From JARFPW01 sp035464655 (GTDB lineage Bacteria; Gemmatimonadota; Gemmatimonadetes; Palauibacterales; Palauibacteraceae), in contig DATHRZ010000044.1 of NCBI GenBank assembly GCA_035464655.1, forward strand, positions 62,001-126,000: DNA of 64,000 bases, in the 5' to 3' direction. The position numbers and the translations under genes are program-made. Under the pieces are notes generated by a model. That model did not search any database and had not been told where the DNA came from. It saw only the letters and a list, made by a program, of their open reading frames with translations. Position 1 is the stretch's first letter. Each line of letters begins with the position of its first letter. This document shows positions 9,542 to 17,296 of the stretch, one piece after another.

Positions 9542-10368
9542 GCGGGCAGGCGCCGCTGTTCGGCGGCGACCGGTTCCTTCTCGTGGCCGGGCCCTGTGTA
9601 CTCGAAGATCGGACGCTCAACCTGCGGGTCGCACGCCACGTCGCCGACGTGGCGGCGGCGACCGGCGTGCGGGCCGTGTTCAAGGCCTCGTTCGACAAGG
9701 CGAACCGGACGAGCCTCGATTCCGAGCGAGGACCGGGGCTGGCGGCCGGCGCCGCCGAGCTCGCCCGGATCGGCGATGCCGTCGACCTTCCGGTGCTGAC
9801 CGACGTGCACGAATCCCACCAGGTCGAACACCTGGTCGACCACGTGGACGCGTTGCAGATCCCCGCCTTCCTGTGTCGCCAGACCGACCTGCTCCTCGCG
9901 GCCGGGGCGTCGGGGCTGGCCGTGAACGTGAAGAAGGGCCAATGGATGGCCCCCGAGGAGATGCGCCACCCCGTCGACAAGCTGCGCGCGGCCGGGGCGA
10001 CGGACCTCGCGGTCACCGAGCGAGGGACCGCGTTCGGCTACGGGCGCTGGGTGGTCGACATGCGCGGCTTCGCCCTGATGCACGAGGCGACGGGCGGCGT
10101 CCGCGTGGTGTTCGACGCCACGCATTCCGTGCAGCTTCCGTCGGCCGCGGCGGGCGGAGGCTCGAGCGGCGGCGAGCCCCGGCACATCACGGCCCTCGCG
10201 AGAGCGGCGGTGGCGGCCGGGGCCGACGGCCTGTTCGTGGAGGTGCATCCGGAGCCTGCGGCGGCCCCCTCCGACGGTCAGAACATGCTGCAGGTCGACC
10301 GGCTCGAAGCCCTGGTGACGAGCGTGCTCGCGATGCGTCGGGCTCGCCTCGAGGCGGAGGGATCGTGA
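9538..10368 (+). CDS. kdsA: 3-deoxy-8-phosphooctulonate synthase (Kdo-8-P synthase), metal-dependent type
   Basis: A 276-residue TIM-barrel enzyme that condenses phosphoenolpyruvate and arabinose 5-phosphate. Motifs are AGPCVLE (17-23), FKASFDKANR, VLTDVHE, QIPAFLCRQTDLL, NVKKGQW and the distal DATHSVQLP, FVEVHPEP and DGQNML. Cys20 in the first motif marks the metal-dependent class; E. coli KdsA has Asn there. The candidate metal ligands His, Glu and Asp occur in the last three motifs. ATG 9538 overlaps the pyrG stop. The product feeds KdsC, the next gene. Confidence 0.95.
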
Positions 10369-10958
10369 CGGAGGCCACGCGGCTGGATCCGGAGCTCGCT
10401 CGACGCATACGGGTAGTGATCCTCGACGCGGACGGCGTGCTGACCGACGGCGGCATCTACGTGGCCGACGGCGAGCACGAGGCGTTCGGGCTGCGAAGAT
10501 TCCACGTGCACGACGGCGTGGGAATCATCATGCTGCGCCAGGCGGGGATCACGGTAGCCATCGTATCCGGAAAGCTGTCGCGAGCCGTGCGCGCCAGGGC
10601 AGCCGAGCTCGGGATCGAGGAGGTGCACCAGGTGGACCCGTACGACAAGCTGCCGACCGTCGAGGCGATTCTCGACGGGGCGAACGTGGGCTGGGACGAG
10701 GCCGCATTCATGGGCGACGACATCGCCGACCTGGCCGTGCTTCGCGAAGTGGCGCTTCCGGTCGCGGTACCGGGGGCGGCGACCGAGGTTCACGCGGCCG
10801 CCGCGTGGACGAGCCGCACGGCCGGCGGTTCCGGCGCCGTGCGCGAGTTCGCGGAGGCGCTGCTGCGGGCGCGGGGCGAGTGGACGCCGCGGGTCGAGGC
10901 CTACGTCGAGGAGTGCCGGGCGCGCTGGCAGGCGGGCCGGGATGGCCGGGATGGCTGA
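10365..10958 (+). CDS. kdsC: 3-deoxy-D-manno-octulosonate 8-phosphate phosphatase KdsC
   Basis: A 197-residue HAD-superfamily phosphatase that releases Kdo from Kdo-8-phosphate. The nucleophile motif DADGVLTDG begins at Asp21 (general acid Asp23), followed by IVSGK and the metal-binding MGDDIADLAVL. The short uncapped HAD architecture is typical of the tetrameric KdsC. A C-terminal extension of about 25 charged residues follows the core. The GTG start at 10365 overlaps the kdsA stop (GTGA). Confidence 0.94.
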   Translation: MTEATRLDPELARRIRVVILDADGVLTDGGIYVADGEHEAFGLRRFHVHDGVGIIMLRQAGITVAIVSGKLSRAVRARAAELGIEEVHQVDPYDKLPTVEAILDGANVGWDEAAFMGDDIADLAVLREVALPVAVPGAATEVHAAAAWTSRTAGGSGAVREFAEALLRARGEWTPRVEAYVEECRARWQAGRDGRDG

Positions 10959-11949
10959 AGCGCCGGCGCCGTCGACGACGACGGACGAGCGCCTCATCGA
11001 GCGGGCGCGCGAAGTGCTCAGAATCGAGAGCGCGAGCGTCGCGGCTCTGGAAGGGCGCATCGGCCCCGAGTTCCTCGCGGCCGTGCGGCTGATCCATGGG
11101 CTCGAGGGCCGTCTCGTCGTCAGCGGGATGGGGAAGTCGGGGGGCGTGGCCCGTAAGCTCGCGTCGACCTTCTCCTCGACCGGGACCCCGGCCCTGTTTC
11201 TTCACCCGGCCGAAGGCATGCATGGCGACATCGGCGTGCTCGTGCGGGGTGACGCTCTGCTCGCGATCTCCAAGAGCGGGGAATCCCCGGAGCTGGCGCA
11301 GCTCCTTCCGACCGTCAACCGGCTCGGCCTGCCGATCGTCGCGATGACCGCAGGCGGAACGTCGCACCTGGCGCGCGAGGCCGACATCGTGCTCGACGTA
11401 GGGGTCGACGTCGAAGCCTGTCCGCACGACCTGGCGCCGACGGCGAGCAGCACGGCGGCCCTCGCGATGGGCGACGCCCTGGCCATGGCGCTCGTTGAGC
11501 TGCGGCAGTTCGGCCCCGAAGATTTCGCGCGCCTGCATCCGGGCGGCGAGCTCGGACGGCGCCTGACCTGGCGCGTGCGCGATGTCATGCTGACCGATCC
11601 CGACGTCGTCCCGCGCCTCGGGCCCGACGACGCACTCGACCGGGCGACGCACGAGATCGCGCACAAGCGGGGCACGGTCCCGGTCATCGACGAGGACGGC
11701 CGGCTGATCGGCGTGATCACGGCGGGCGACCTCACCCGGTTCGCGGCCGATCATCCCGACTTCATGCGGCGCCCGGTCCGGGACGCGATGAACCCGGACC
11801 CGTACCGCGTCGATGAGGAGACGATGGCCACCGAGGCGCTGGCGAGTCTGCGGCGTCACGGCATCATGGCCCTGCCGGTGGTCGACGCCGACGGCAGGCT
11901 GCGCGGCATCGTCCATCTGCACGACATGCTGCGGGCGGGCTTCGCGTGA
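10942..11949 (+). CDS. kdsD: Arabinose 5-phosphate isomerase (KdsD/KpsF family)
   Basis: A 335-residue protein with a sugar isomerase (SIS) domain (about 45-180; VSGMGKSGGVARKLAST, SGESPEL, ACPHDLAPTASST) and a C-terminal pair of CBS domains (about 205-335). It interconverts ribulose 5-phosphate and arabinose 5-phosphate, the first committed supply for Kdo. The start is either ATG 10942 or ATG 10951 (MAEAPAP). Both overlap the end of kdsC and neither has a clear ribosome site. Its stop overlaps lptC by 4 bp. Confidence 0.94.
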   Translation: MAGMAEAPAPSTTTDERLIERAREVLRIESASVAALEGRIGPEFLAAVRLIHGLEGRLVVSGMGKSGGVARKLASTFSSTGTPALFLHPAEGMHGDIGVLVRGDALLAISKSGESPELAQLLPTVNRLGLPIVAMTAGGTSHLAREADIVLDVGVDVEACPHDLAPTASSTAALAMGDALAMALVELRQFGPEDFARLHPGGELGRRLTWRVRDVMLTDPDVVPRLGPDDALDRATHEIAHKRGTVPVIDEDGRLIGVITAGDLTRFAADHPDFMRRPVRDAMNPDPYRVDEETMATEALASLRRHGIMALPVVDADGRLRGIVHLHDMLRAGFA

Positions 11950-12527
11950 CCCGCGCCGTGGGGCGCGTCCGGCGCTTCGGTTTCCTGAGTATGTTCGCGG
12001 CTCTGGCGGCAGCCTGTGGGGGCTCCGACGAGCCGTCGGGCGCCGACGGCGAGCCGTCGGTGTTCGCGTCGGGCGCCGACCAGGTCATGTTCGGCGTCGA
12101 GCAATACATCACGCAGGCCGGGATCCGGCGCGGCGTTCTGCGCGCCGATACCGCCTATATCTATGACGACGCCTCGCGGATCGAGATGCGCCGGCTCGAG
12201 ATCCGTTTTTTCGACGAGGCGGGCACCGATCTGGGACGGCTTACGGGACGCCGCGGCGAGTATCTGCTTCCCGCCGGGGACATGACCGTGCACGGCGCCG
12301 TGGAGTTGAACGGCCGGCTCCAGTCGGCGGCGCCTTCGGTGCTCGAGACGGATTCGCTCGCGTACGACGCGGCGGCCGACGAGCTGGCGACAGACGCGGC
12401 CTGGACGCTCACCCATCCCGACGGCACGGTGGAGCAGGGAACCGGACTGGTCACCGACCCGGCGATGGAGAACATCCGGAGACGTGACTGGTCGGTGACG
12501 ACCCCTGACGTCGCAGTGCCGCAGTGA
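11946..12527 (+). CDS. lptC: LptC-family lipopolysaccharide export protein, predicted lipoprotein
   Basis: A 193-residue protein between kdsD and the OstA-like gene, where LptC lies in other lpt operons. It has the family layout: membrane anchor then an edge-strand-rich domain (GIRRGVLRADTAYIYDD, LGRLTGRRGEYLLPAGD). The anchor is a lipobox (LAAAC, Cys24) followed by a short GGSDEPSG linker, whereas E. coli LptC has an uncleaved transmembrane helix. LptC bridges the LptBFG transporter and LptA in the periplasm. The GTG start overlaps the kdsD stop. Identity rests on context plus a weak fold pattern. Confidence 0.78.
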   Translation: MTRAVGRVRRFGFLSMFAALAAACGGSDEPSGADGEPSVFASGADQVMFGVEQYITQAGIRRGVLRADTAYIYDDASRIEMRRLEIRFFDEAGTDLGRLTGRRGEYLLPAGDMTVHGAVELNGRLQSAAPSVLETDSLAYDAAADELATDAAWTLTHPDGTVEQGTGLVTDPAMENIRRRDWSVTTPDVAVPQ

Positions 12528-13936
12528 GGGCCGCGGGGCGCGCCTTCCTGCTCGCCGCCTTCATGGCGGTCGTCGGTCCGCAGGGCGCCGCGGGGCAGGA
12601 GCGGTGCGGGCTGCGCATCACGGCTCCGTCGGCCAACTCCGTCGGTACGGCCGGCGGCGAAAGTACCATGCACCTCGGCGGCGGCACCGTCACGCTGCGC
12701 TGCGGGGCTGCCGTCATGACGGGCGACAGCGCGGTGCACTACGAAACCGAACAGCGGGCCGAGATGATCGGTAGCGTGGATTATCGCGACACCACGCGAA
12801 CGCTGACCGCCGATCGACTCACCTACTATGAACCCAACGGCCAGGTCGTGGCGCAGGGGAACGTCGAGCTCGTGCGGCTCGCGACCCGGGCCACACTGAG
12901 TGGCCCCCGGGTCAGCTTCTTCCGGGCCGGGGCCGGCGGCGGCGTCGGACGCACGCTGGCCACGGGGCGTCCGCACATGGTCATGCCGCCCGAGAGCGGG
13001 ACGGGGCCACCGATCGAGGTCGACGCCGACGAGGCGGAGTTTCTGGGCGACACCGTGGCGCACGCCCGGGGCGACGTTACGATCCGTCGGCCCGATTTCG
13101 ACGCTACGGCCGACAGCGCCCGGTTCGCCGATGAGACCGGCCGGCTGTTCGGCCGGCCGGTCGTCACGGCCCGTGGGATGCGTCTCGAGGGCGACAGCAT
13201 CCACGCGGGGCTGGCGTCGGCCGGTGTCGACCGCCTTCATGCGTTCGGTGCGGCGCGGGGAGAAGGCGAGACGGTCCAGCTGGAGGCCGAGGAGATCCTC
13301 ATTCTGACCAGCTCCGCCGACGACGAAGTGGAACGGATCGAGGCGTTCGGCGACCGCGCCCTCGCGGCCGCGGAAGCTTTCCTGGTCGCCGGCGACTCCC
13401 TGGACATCCGCTTCACCGCCGGAAGGATCGATTCCGTGACGGCAACGGGTTCCGCGCGGTCCTTTCAGCTCGAAGGGGCCGAAGGGGGCGGGGACGCGGG
13501 CGCGCCGCAGGAGGGCGCGCAACAGGCGGAGCAGGAACACGCCGACGAGCCGCTGGTCGAGCCCGAGGCCGGTCTGTCCGACGAAACCGGCTGGATCGAG
13601 GGCGACACGATCCGGGCATGGTTCGAGGCACCCCCTGGCGGTCGGGGCGGGGTGGGAGGGGCGGCAGAGGGCGAGGACTCCGCCCGAATCCGCCGGCTGC
13701 TGGCCCGTGGCGCGGCACGGTCCTACTTCGCGGCTGTGAGGGACACGGCGCGGAGCGAGCGCGCGTCGCGCAACTACATCATCGGGGAACGCATCGACAT
13801 CCGGTTCGCCGACGGCGAGCCCGCCGAGGTGACCGCCGACCAGGCCATCGGCGTGTTCCTCGAGCCCTCCGACGGCACCGCACGCGGGGGCGCCCCCCTC
13901 GGCGTTCGGCCGACCGGGAGCGGAGGGCCGCCATGA
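12524..13936 (+). CDS. lptA: OstA/LptA-like periplasmic LPS transport protein, oversized
   Basis: A 470-residue protein with a signal peptide ending near AAGQ (residue 25). Repeated OstA-like segments are visible (MTGDSAVHYETEQRAEMIGSV, LTADRLTYYEPNGQVVAQGN, DATADSARFADETGRLFG), then a glycine/glutamate-rich low-complexity linker (about 325-400) and a last OstA-like unit. LptA normally forms the periplasmic bridge for LPS between LptC and LptD; E. coli LptA is only 185 residues, so this resembles a multi-domain variant. The GTG start overlaps lptC (GTGA) and the stop overlaps lptB (ATGA). Confidence 0.78.
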   Translation: MRAAGRAFLLAAFMAVVGPQGAAGQERCGLRITAPSANSVGTAGGESTMHLGGGTVTLRCGAAVMTGDSAVHYETEQRAEMIGSVDYRDTTRTLTADRLTYYEPNGQVVAQGNVELVRLATRATLSGPRVSFFRAGAGGGVGRTLATGRPHMVMPPESGTGPPIEVDADEAEFLGDTVAHARGDVTIRRPDFDATADSARFADETGRLFGRPVVTARGMRLEGDSIHAGLASAGVDRLHAFGAARGEGETVQLEAEEILILTSSADDEVERIEAFGDRALAAAEAFLVAGDSLDIRFTAGRIDSVTATGSARSFQLEGAEGGGDAGAPQEGAQQAEQEHADEPLVEPEAGLSDETGWIEGDTIRAWFEAPPGGRGGVGGAAEGEDSARIRRLLARGAARSYFAAVRDTARSERASRNYIIGERIDIRFADGEPAEVTADQAIGVFLEPSDGTARGGAPLGVRPTGSGGPP

Positions 13937-14655
13937 GCGTGCTGCGAGCCGAGGGCCTCGTGCGGAGCTTCGGCCGTCGGCGCGTGGTCGACGGCGTCGA
14001 CCTCGAAGTCCGCCAGGGCGAGATCGTCGGCCTGCTCGGGCCGAACGGCGCGGGCAAGACGACGACGTTCTACATGATCGTCGGGCTGCTCGAGGCCGAC
14101 GAGGGGGCCGTCTACCTCGACGACAGGGACCTGACGCGGGTGCCGATGTACCGGCGCGCCCGCGCCGGCATCGGCTACCTGTCCCAGGAGCCGTCGATCT
14201 TCCGAAAGTTGACGGTCGAGCAGAACGTCATGGCGATTCTCGAGACGCTCGATCTCGACCGGAAGGCCCGCAAGGCGCGTCTCGAGGAACTGCTCGACGA
14301 GCTATCGATCGGACACCTGCGTAAGAACATGGCATACTCGCTGTCGGGGGGAGAACGGCGGCGGCTCGAGATCACGCGGGCGCTCGCCACGAGACCGAAG
14401 TTCATGCTGCTCGACGAGCCGTTCGCCGGCGTCGACCCGATCGCCGTAGACGACATCCAGCGCATCGTGGCGGAGCTGCGGGAACGCGGTCTGGGCGTGC
14501 TGATCACCGACCACAACGTGCGAGAGACGCTGCAGATTACCGACCGCGCCTACCTGATGTTCAACGGCGGCATCCACATAGAGGGACCCGCCGACCGCCT
14601 CGTGGAGGATCCGGAAGCCCGTAAGCTATATCTAGGCTTGGACTTCCGGCTCTGA
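13933..14655 (+). CDS. lptB: LPS export ABC transporter ATP-binding protein LptB
   Basis: A 240-residue ATPase powering LPS extraction from the inner membrane. It carries Walker A GPNGAGKTT, the Q-loop in YLSQEPSIFRKLTVEQN, the signature LSGGERRR, Walker B LLDEPFAGVDP and the H-loop TDHNVRETL. The sequence PSIFRKLTVEQNVMAILE is typical of LptB. ATG 13933 overlaps the lptA stop. The partner permeases LptF and LptG are not in the window. rpoN follows, as in many genomes. Confidence 0.96.
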   Translation: MSVLRAEGLVRSFGRRRVVDGVDLEVRQGEIVGLLGPNGAGKTTTFYMIVGLLEADEGAVYLDDRDLTRVPMYRRARAGIGYLSQEPSIFRKLTVEQNVMAILETLDLDRKARKARLEELLDELSIGHLRKNMAYSLSGGERRRLEITRALATRPKFMLLDEPFAGVDPIAVDDIQRIVAELRERGLGVLITDHNVRETLQITDRAYLMFNGGIHIEGPADRLVEDPEARKLYLGLDFRL

Positions 14656-14785
14656 CCCGCCGACCGCGGCATACTTCTAGCAATTGATGTGCCAGTACCC
14701 TCGCACACCAGCGCCCGGCGAGGTTATATTTGACCGTAGCCGCTGGAGTCATCGAGAACCCGAGACATGACGATACTGGCCACGT
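14656..14785 (+). other. 130-bp intergenic region between lptB and rpoN
   Basis: This is one of the few true gaps on the plus strand and is less GC-rich than its flanks. It contains TTGATG (14684-14689) and an isolated TATATT (14725-14730), but they are about 35 bp apart, so no convincing -35/-10 pair can be drawn. An ATG at 14768 opens only an eight-codon frame that is out of phase with rpoN. A separate rpoN promoter probably lies here but cannot be placed. Confidence 0.35.
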
Positions 14786-16228
14786 ATGAGTGATTACAAG
14801 CGAGGCCTCGGGCAGAGCCTGGGGATGCGCCAGGAGACCAAGATCAACCCGCGCCTGTACCAGGCGATGGATCTCCTGTACATGCCCCTCATGGATCTGC
14901 AGCAGCATCTCAAGCAGGAGCTCCTGGTCAACCCGTTCCTCGAGTTCTCCGAGCTGTCCGACGAGATCGAAGAGAATCCGATCGAAGAGCCGGAGGAGGA
15001 CGAAGACGAGATGGACTGGGAGGACATCCTCCTGAATGGCTTCGACGCGGGCGGCCGGCGTCAGCAGTACGACGGCGACCGCGAGACCTTCATGCCGACC
15101 CCGGCCGCGCCCCCCGATCTGTGGGATCACCTGCGCGAGCAGCTCAACCTGCTCACCCTGTCGCCACGCGATCTGTTGATGGGCGAGGAGATCGTCGGCA
15201 ACGTCGATCGCGAGGGCTTCCTGACCTGTACGCTCGAGGAAGTGGTCAAGGCCCTCAACCAGCACCTTTCCGATGAAGAGCCCGAGTTGTGGGAGGAGAT
15301 GGAGCCGTACACGATCGAGGATGCCGAGCGGATGCTCGAGGTCGTGCAGGGCTTCGCGCCGAGCGGGATCGCCGCTCGTGACCTGCAGGAGACGCTGCTG
15401 ATCCAGCTCCGGCAGCGCGGCGAGGACGAGGGCCTTCCGTACCGGCTCGTTCGCGACCACTTCGAACAGCTCGTGAACCATCGCTGGAGCGAGCTGTCGA
15501 AGGAGAACGGCATCTCGGCGAAGGAGGTCCAGGACGCGGCGGACCACATCGCCAGGCTCGATCCGAAGCCGGGCCTCAAGCACGCCGACATGGGCGACAA
15601 CTACGTGACGCCCGACCTGATCGTCGAGAAGATCGACGGCGAGTATCACGTGTTCCACAACGACTCGTCGCTGCCGCGGCTGAAGCTGTCGCGCTCGTAT
15701 CGAGAGGTCGCGCGCGACAAGAACCAGTTCAAGGGCGACAACAAGGCATTCATCACCAAGAAGCTCAACAGCGCCCAGTGGATGATCCAGGCGATCGAGC
15801 AGCGGCGCCAGACGATGCTCAAGGTGATGGGCTTCATCGTCGACCGGCAGCGCGAATTTTTCGAGAAGGGCGTCGAGCACCTGCGACCGCTCACGCTGCG
15901 CGAGGTGGCCGAGCACATCGACATGCACGAATCGACCGTGTCGCGCGTGACGAACGACAAGTACGCCCAGACACCGCGCGGCGTCCTTCCGCTCAAGTAC
16001 TTCTTCTCGAGCGGACTGTCGACGGACTACGGCGAGGACGTGTCGGCCCGCGGGATCCGCGCGCGCATCGAGAAGCTCGTCGCCGACGAGAACCCGAAGA
16101 AGCCGCTGACCGACCAGGCGATCGTCGACCGACTCAAGGCCGAGGGCGTTCAGATCGCGCGGCGCACCGTCGCCAAGTATCGCGATCAGCTCGGCATTCT
16201 GTCGGCCCGGATGCGCAAGCGCGTATGA
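14786..16228 (+). CDS. rpoN: RNA polymerase sigma-54 factor RpoN
   Basis: A 480-residue alternative sigma factor. The glutamine/leucine-rich activator region I is visible (QETKINPRLYQAMDLLYMPL near residues 16-35), followed by an acidic region II (EEPEEDEDEMDWED), the core-binding domain, the helix-turn-helix VAEHIDMHESTVSRVTN and the RpoN box ARRTVAKYR near the C-terminus. It directs transcription from -24/-12 promoters with enhancer-binding activators; none of those activators is encoded in the window. The stop overlaps the next gene (ATGA). Confidence 0.97.
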   Translation: MSDYKRGLGQSLGMRQETKINPRLYQAMDLLYMPLMDLQQHLKQELLVNPFLEFSELSDEIEENPIEEPEEDEDEMDWEDILLNGFDAGGRRQQYDGDRETFMPTPAAPPDLWDHLREQLNLLTLSPRDLLMGEEIVGNVDREGFLTCTLEEVVKALNQHLSDEEPELWEEMEPYTIEDAERMLEVVQGFAPSGIAARDLQETLLIQLRQRGEDEGLPYRLVRDHFEQLVNHRWSELSKENGISAKEVQDAADHIARLDPKPGLKHADMGDNYVTPDLIVEKIDGEYHVFHNDSSLPRLKLSRSYREVARDKNQFKGDNKAFITKKLNSAQWMIQAIEQRRQTMLKVMGFIVDRQREFFEKGVEHLRPLTLREVAEHIDMHESTVSRVTNDKYAQTPRGVLPLKYFFSSGLSTDYGEDVSARGIRARIEKLVADENPKKPLTDQAIVDRLKAEGVQIARRTVAKYRDQLGILSARMRKRV

Positions 16229-17289
16229 CGCGGCCGGACGGCGCCCGGACCTCCCGGGCTCCGGTCGCCATCCCTGATACCGCCCTCCGGCCCCCGGACG
16301 GCGGGCCCGCCTTCGCCGTCATCGTCCCGGCCTACGACGAGGCCGAGAACATGCCCGACCTGTTCGGCGAACTCGCCGACACGTTCCGGCGCCACGAACT
16401 CAACGGGGAAGTGGTGCTGGTCGACGACGGATCGACCGACGGTACGACCACCGCCGCCGAGCGCGCGGCCGCGGACGCCGGGCTCACCCGCGTGCGCTTC
16501 CTGCGCCACCGCAGGAACCGGGGGAAGACGGCGGCAATCGTCACGGCCGCCCGGTCGACCTCCGCCCCCGTGTTCGTCCTGTTCGACGCCGACCTGCAGC
16601 ACTCCACCGACGAGATCCCGCGCTTTCTGGACGCGATCGCGTCGGGTCACGACGTCGTCACGGGTCGCAAGATCGGCCGGTATTCCAAGCGATTCGTTTC
16701 CTCGATCTACAATGGGCTGTCGCGGCTCGTCTTTCGCGTTCCGGTGCACGACCTCAACTCGATGAAGGCGTTCCGCCGCGAGGTGCTCGACGACCTTCGC
16801 CTGCGCGAGGACTGGCACCGGTACCTGGTCGTGATGGCCCACGCGCACGGCCATTCGATCGGAGAGATCGACATCGAGCTGCTCGAACGGCGCCACGGAG
16901 AGTCGAAGTACCGGGGCAGCGGCCGAATCCTGGTCGGGACGCTCGACTTGCTCAGTGTCTGGTTCCAGGTCGTATTCAGCCGGAAGCCCATGCTGTTTTT
17001 CGGACTCACGGGCCTCGGACTGTTCGCGCTCGGCGGCCTGACCGGCCTGATCGCTCTGTACCTGCGGTTCGTGCATGGCGTCGGCTTCCGGCCCCTGCTC
17101 ACCCTCGTTCTGCTGCTAGTCCTGCTTGGCGGGCTGCTGTTCGTCGCCGGGCTGATCGCCGAGCTCGTCGCCGGCCTGCGCGCGGAACTGGAGGGCCTGC
17201 GCAGCGAGTTGCGGGAGGCGAGGTCGGAAGGGGAGTCGGAAGCGGGTTCGGCCGGGCGCCGCGAGCGTCTCTCGCCCCCGGAGTCCTGA
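16225..17289 (+). CDS. Family 2 glycosyltransferase with C-terminal membrane helices
   Basis: A 354-residue protein. A GT-A domain (about 35-260) has VIVPAYDEAENMPDL, VLVDDGSTDGT, RNRGKTAAIV, the DADLQH metal site and an RRHGESKYRG acceptor region, resembling dolichol- or undecaprenyl-phosphate sugar transferases. Two hydrophobic helices follow (about 268-300 and 310-335), then a charged predicted coiled coil. Such enzymes transfer sugars to polyprenyl phosphate or to surface glycans; the donor is not evident. The ATG overlaps the rpoN stop and the next gene is a GT4 enzyme. Confidence 0.85.
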   Translation: MTRPDGARTSRAPVAIPDTALRPPDGGPAFAVIVPAYDEAENMPDLFGELADTFRRHELNGEVVLVDDGSTDGTTTAAERAAADAGLTRVRFLRHRRNRGKTAAIVTAARSTSAPVFVLFDADLQHSTDEIPRFLDAIASGHDVVTGRKIGRYSKRFVSSIYNGLSRLVFRVPVHDLNSMKAFRREVLDDLRLREDWHRYLVVMAHAHGHSIGEIDIELLERRHGESKYRGSGRILVGTLDLLSVWFQVVFSRKPMLFFGLTGLGLFALGGLTGLIALYLRFVHGVGFRPLLTLVLLLVLLGGLLFVAGLIAELVAGLRAELEGLRSELREARSEGESEAGSAGRRERLSPPES

Positions 17290-17296
17290 GCCGCTC

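Noticed and set aside
14768..14794. Small reading frame starting at ATG 14768 before rpoN as a leader peptide.
   Set aside because: It encodes only eight residues, has no clear ribosome site and shows no attenuator structure.
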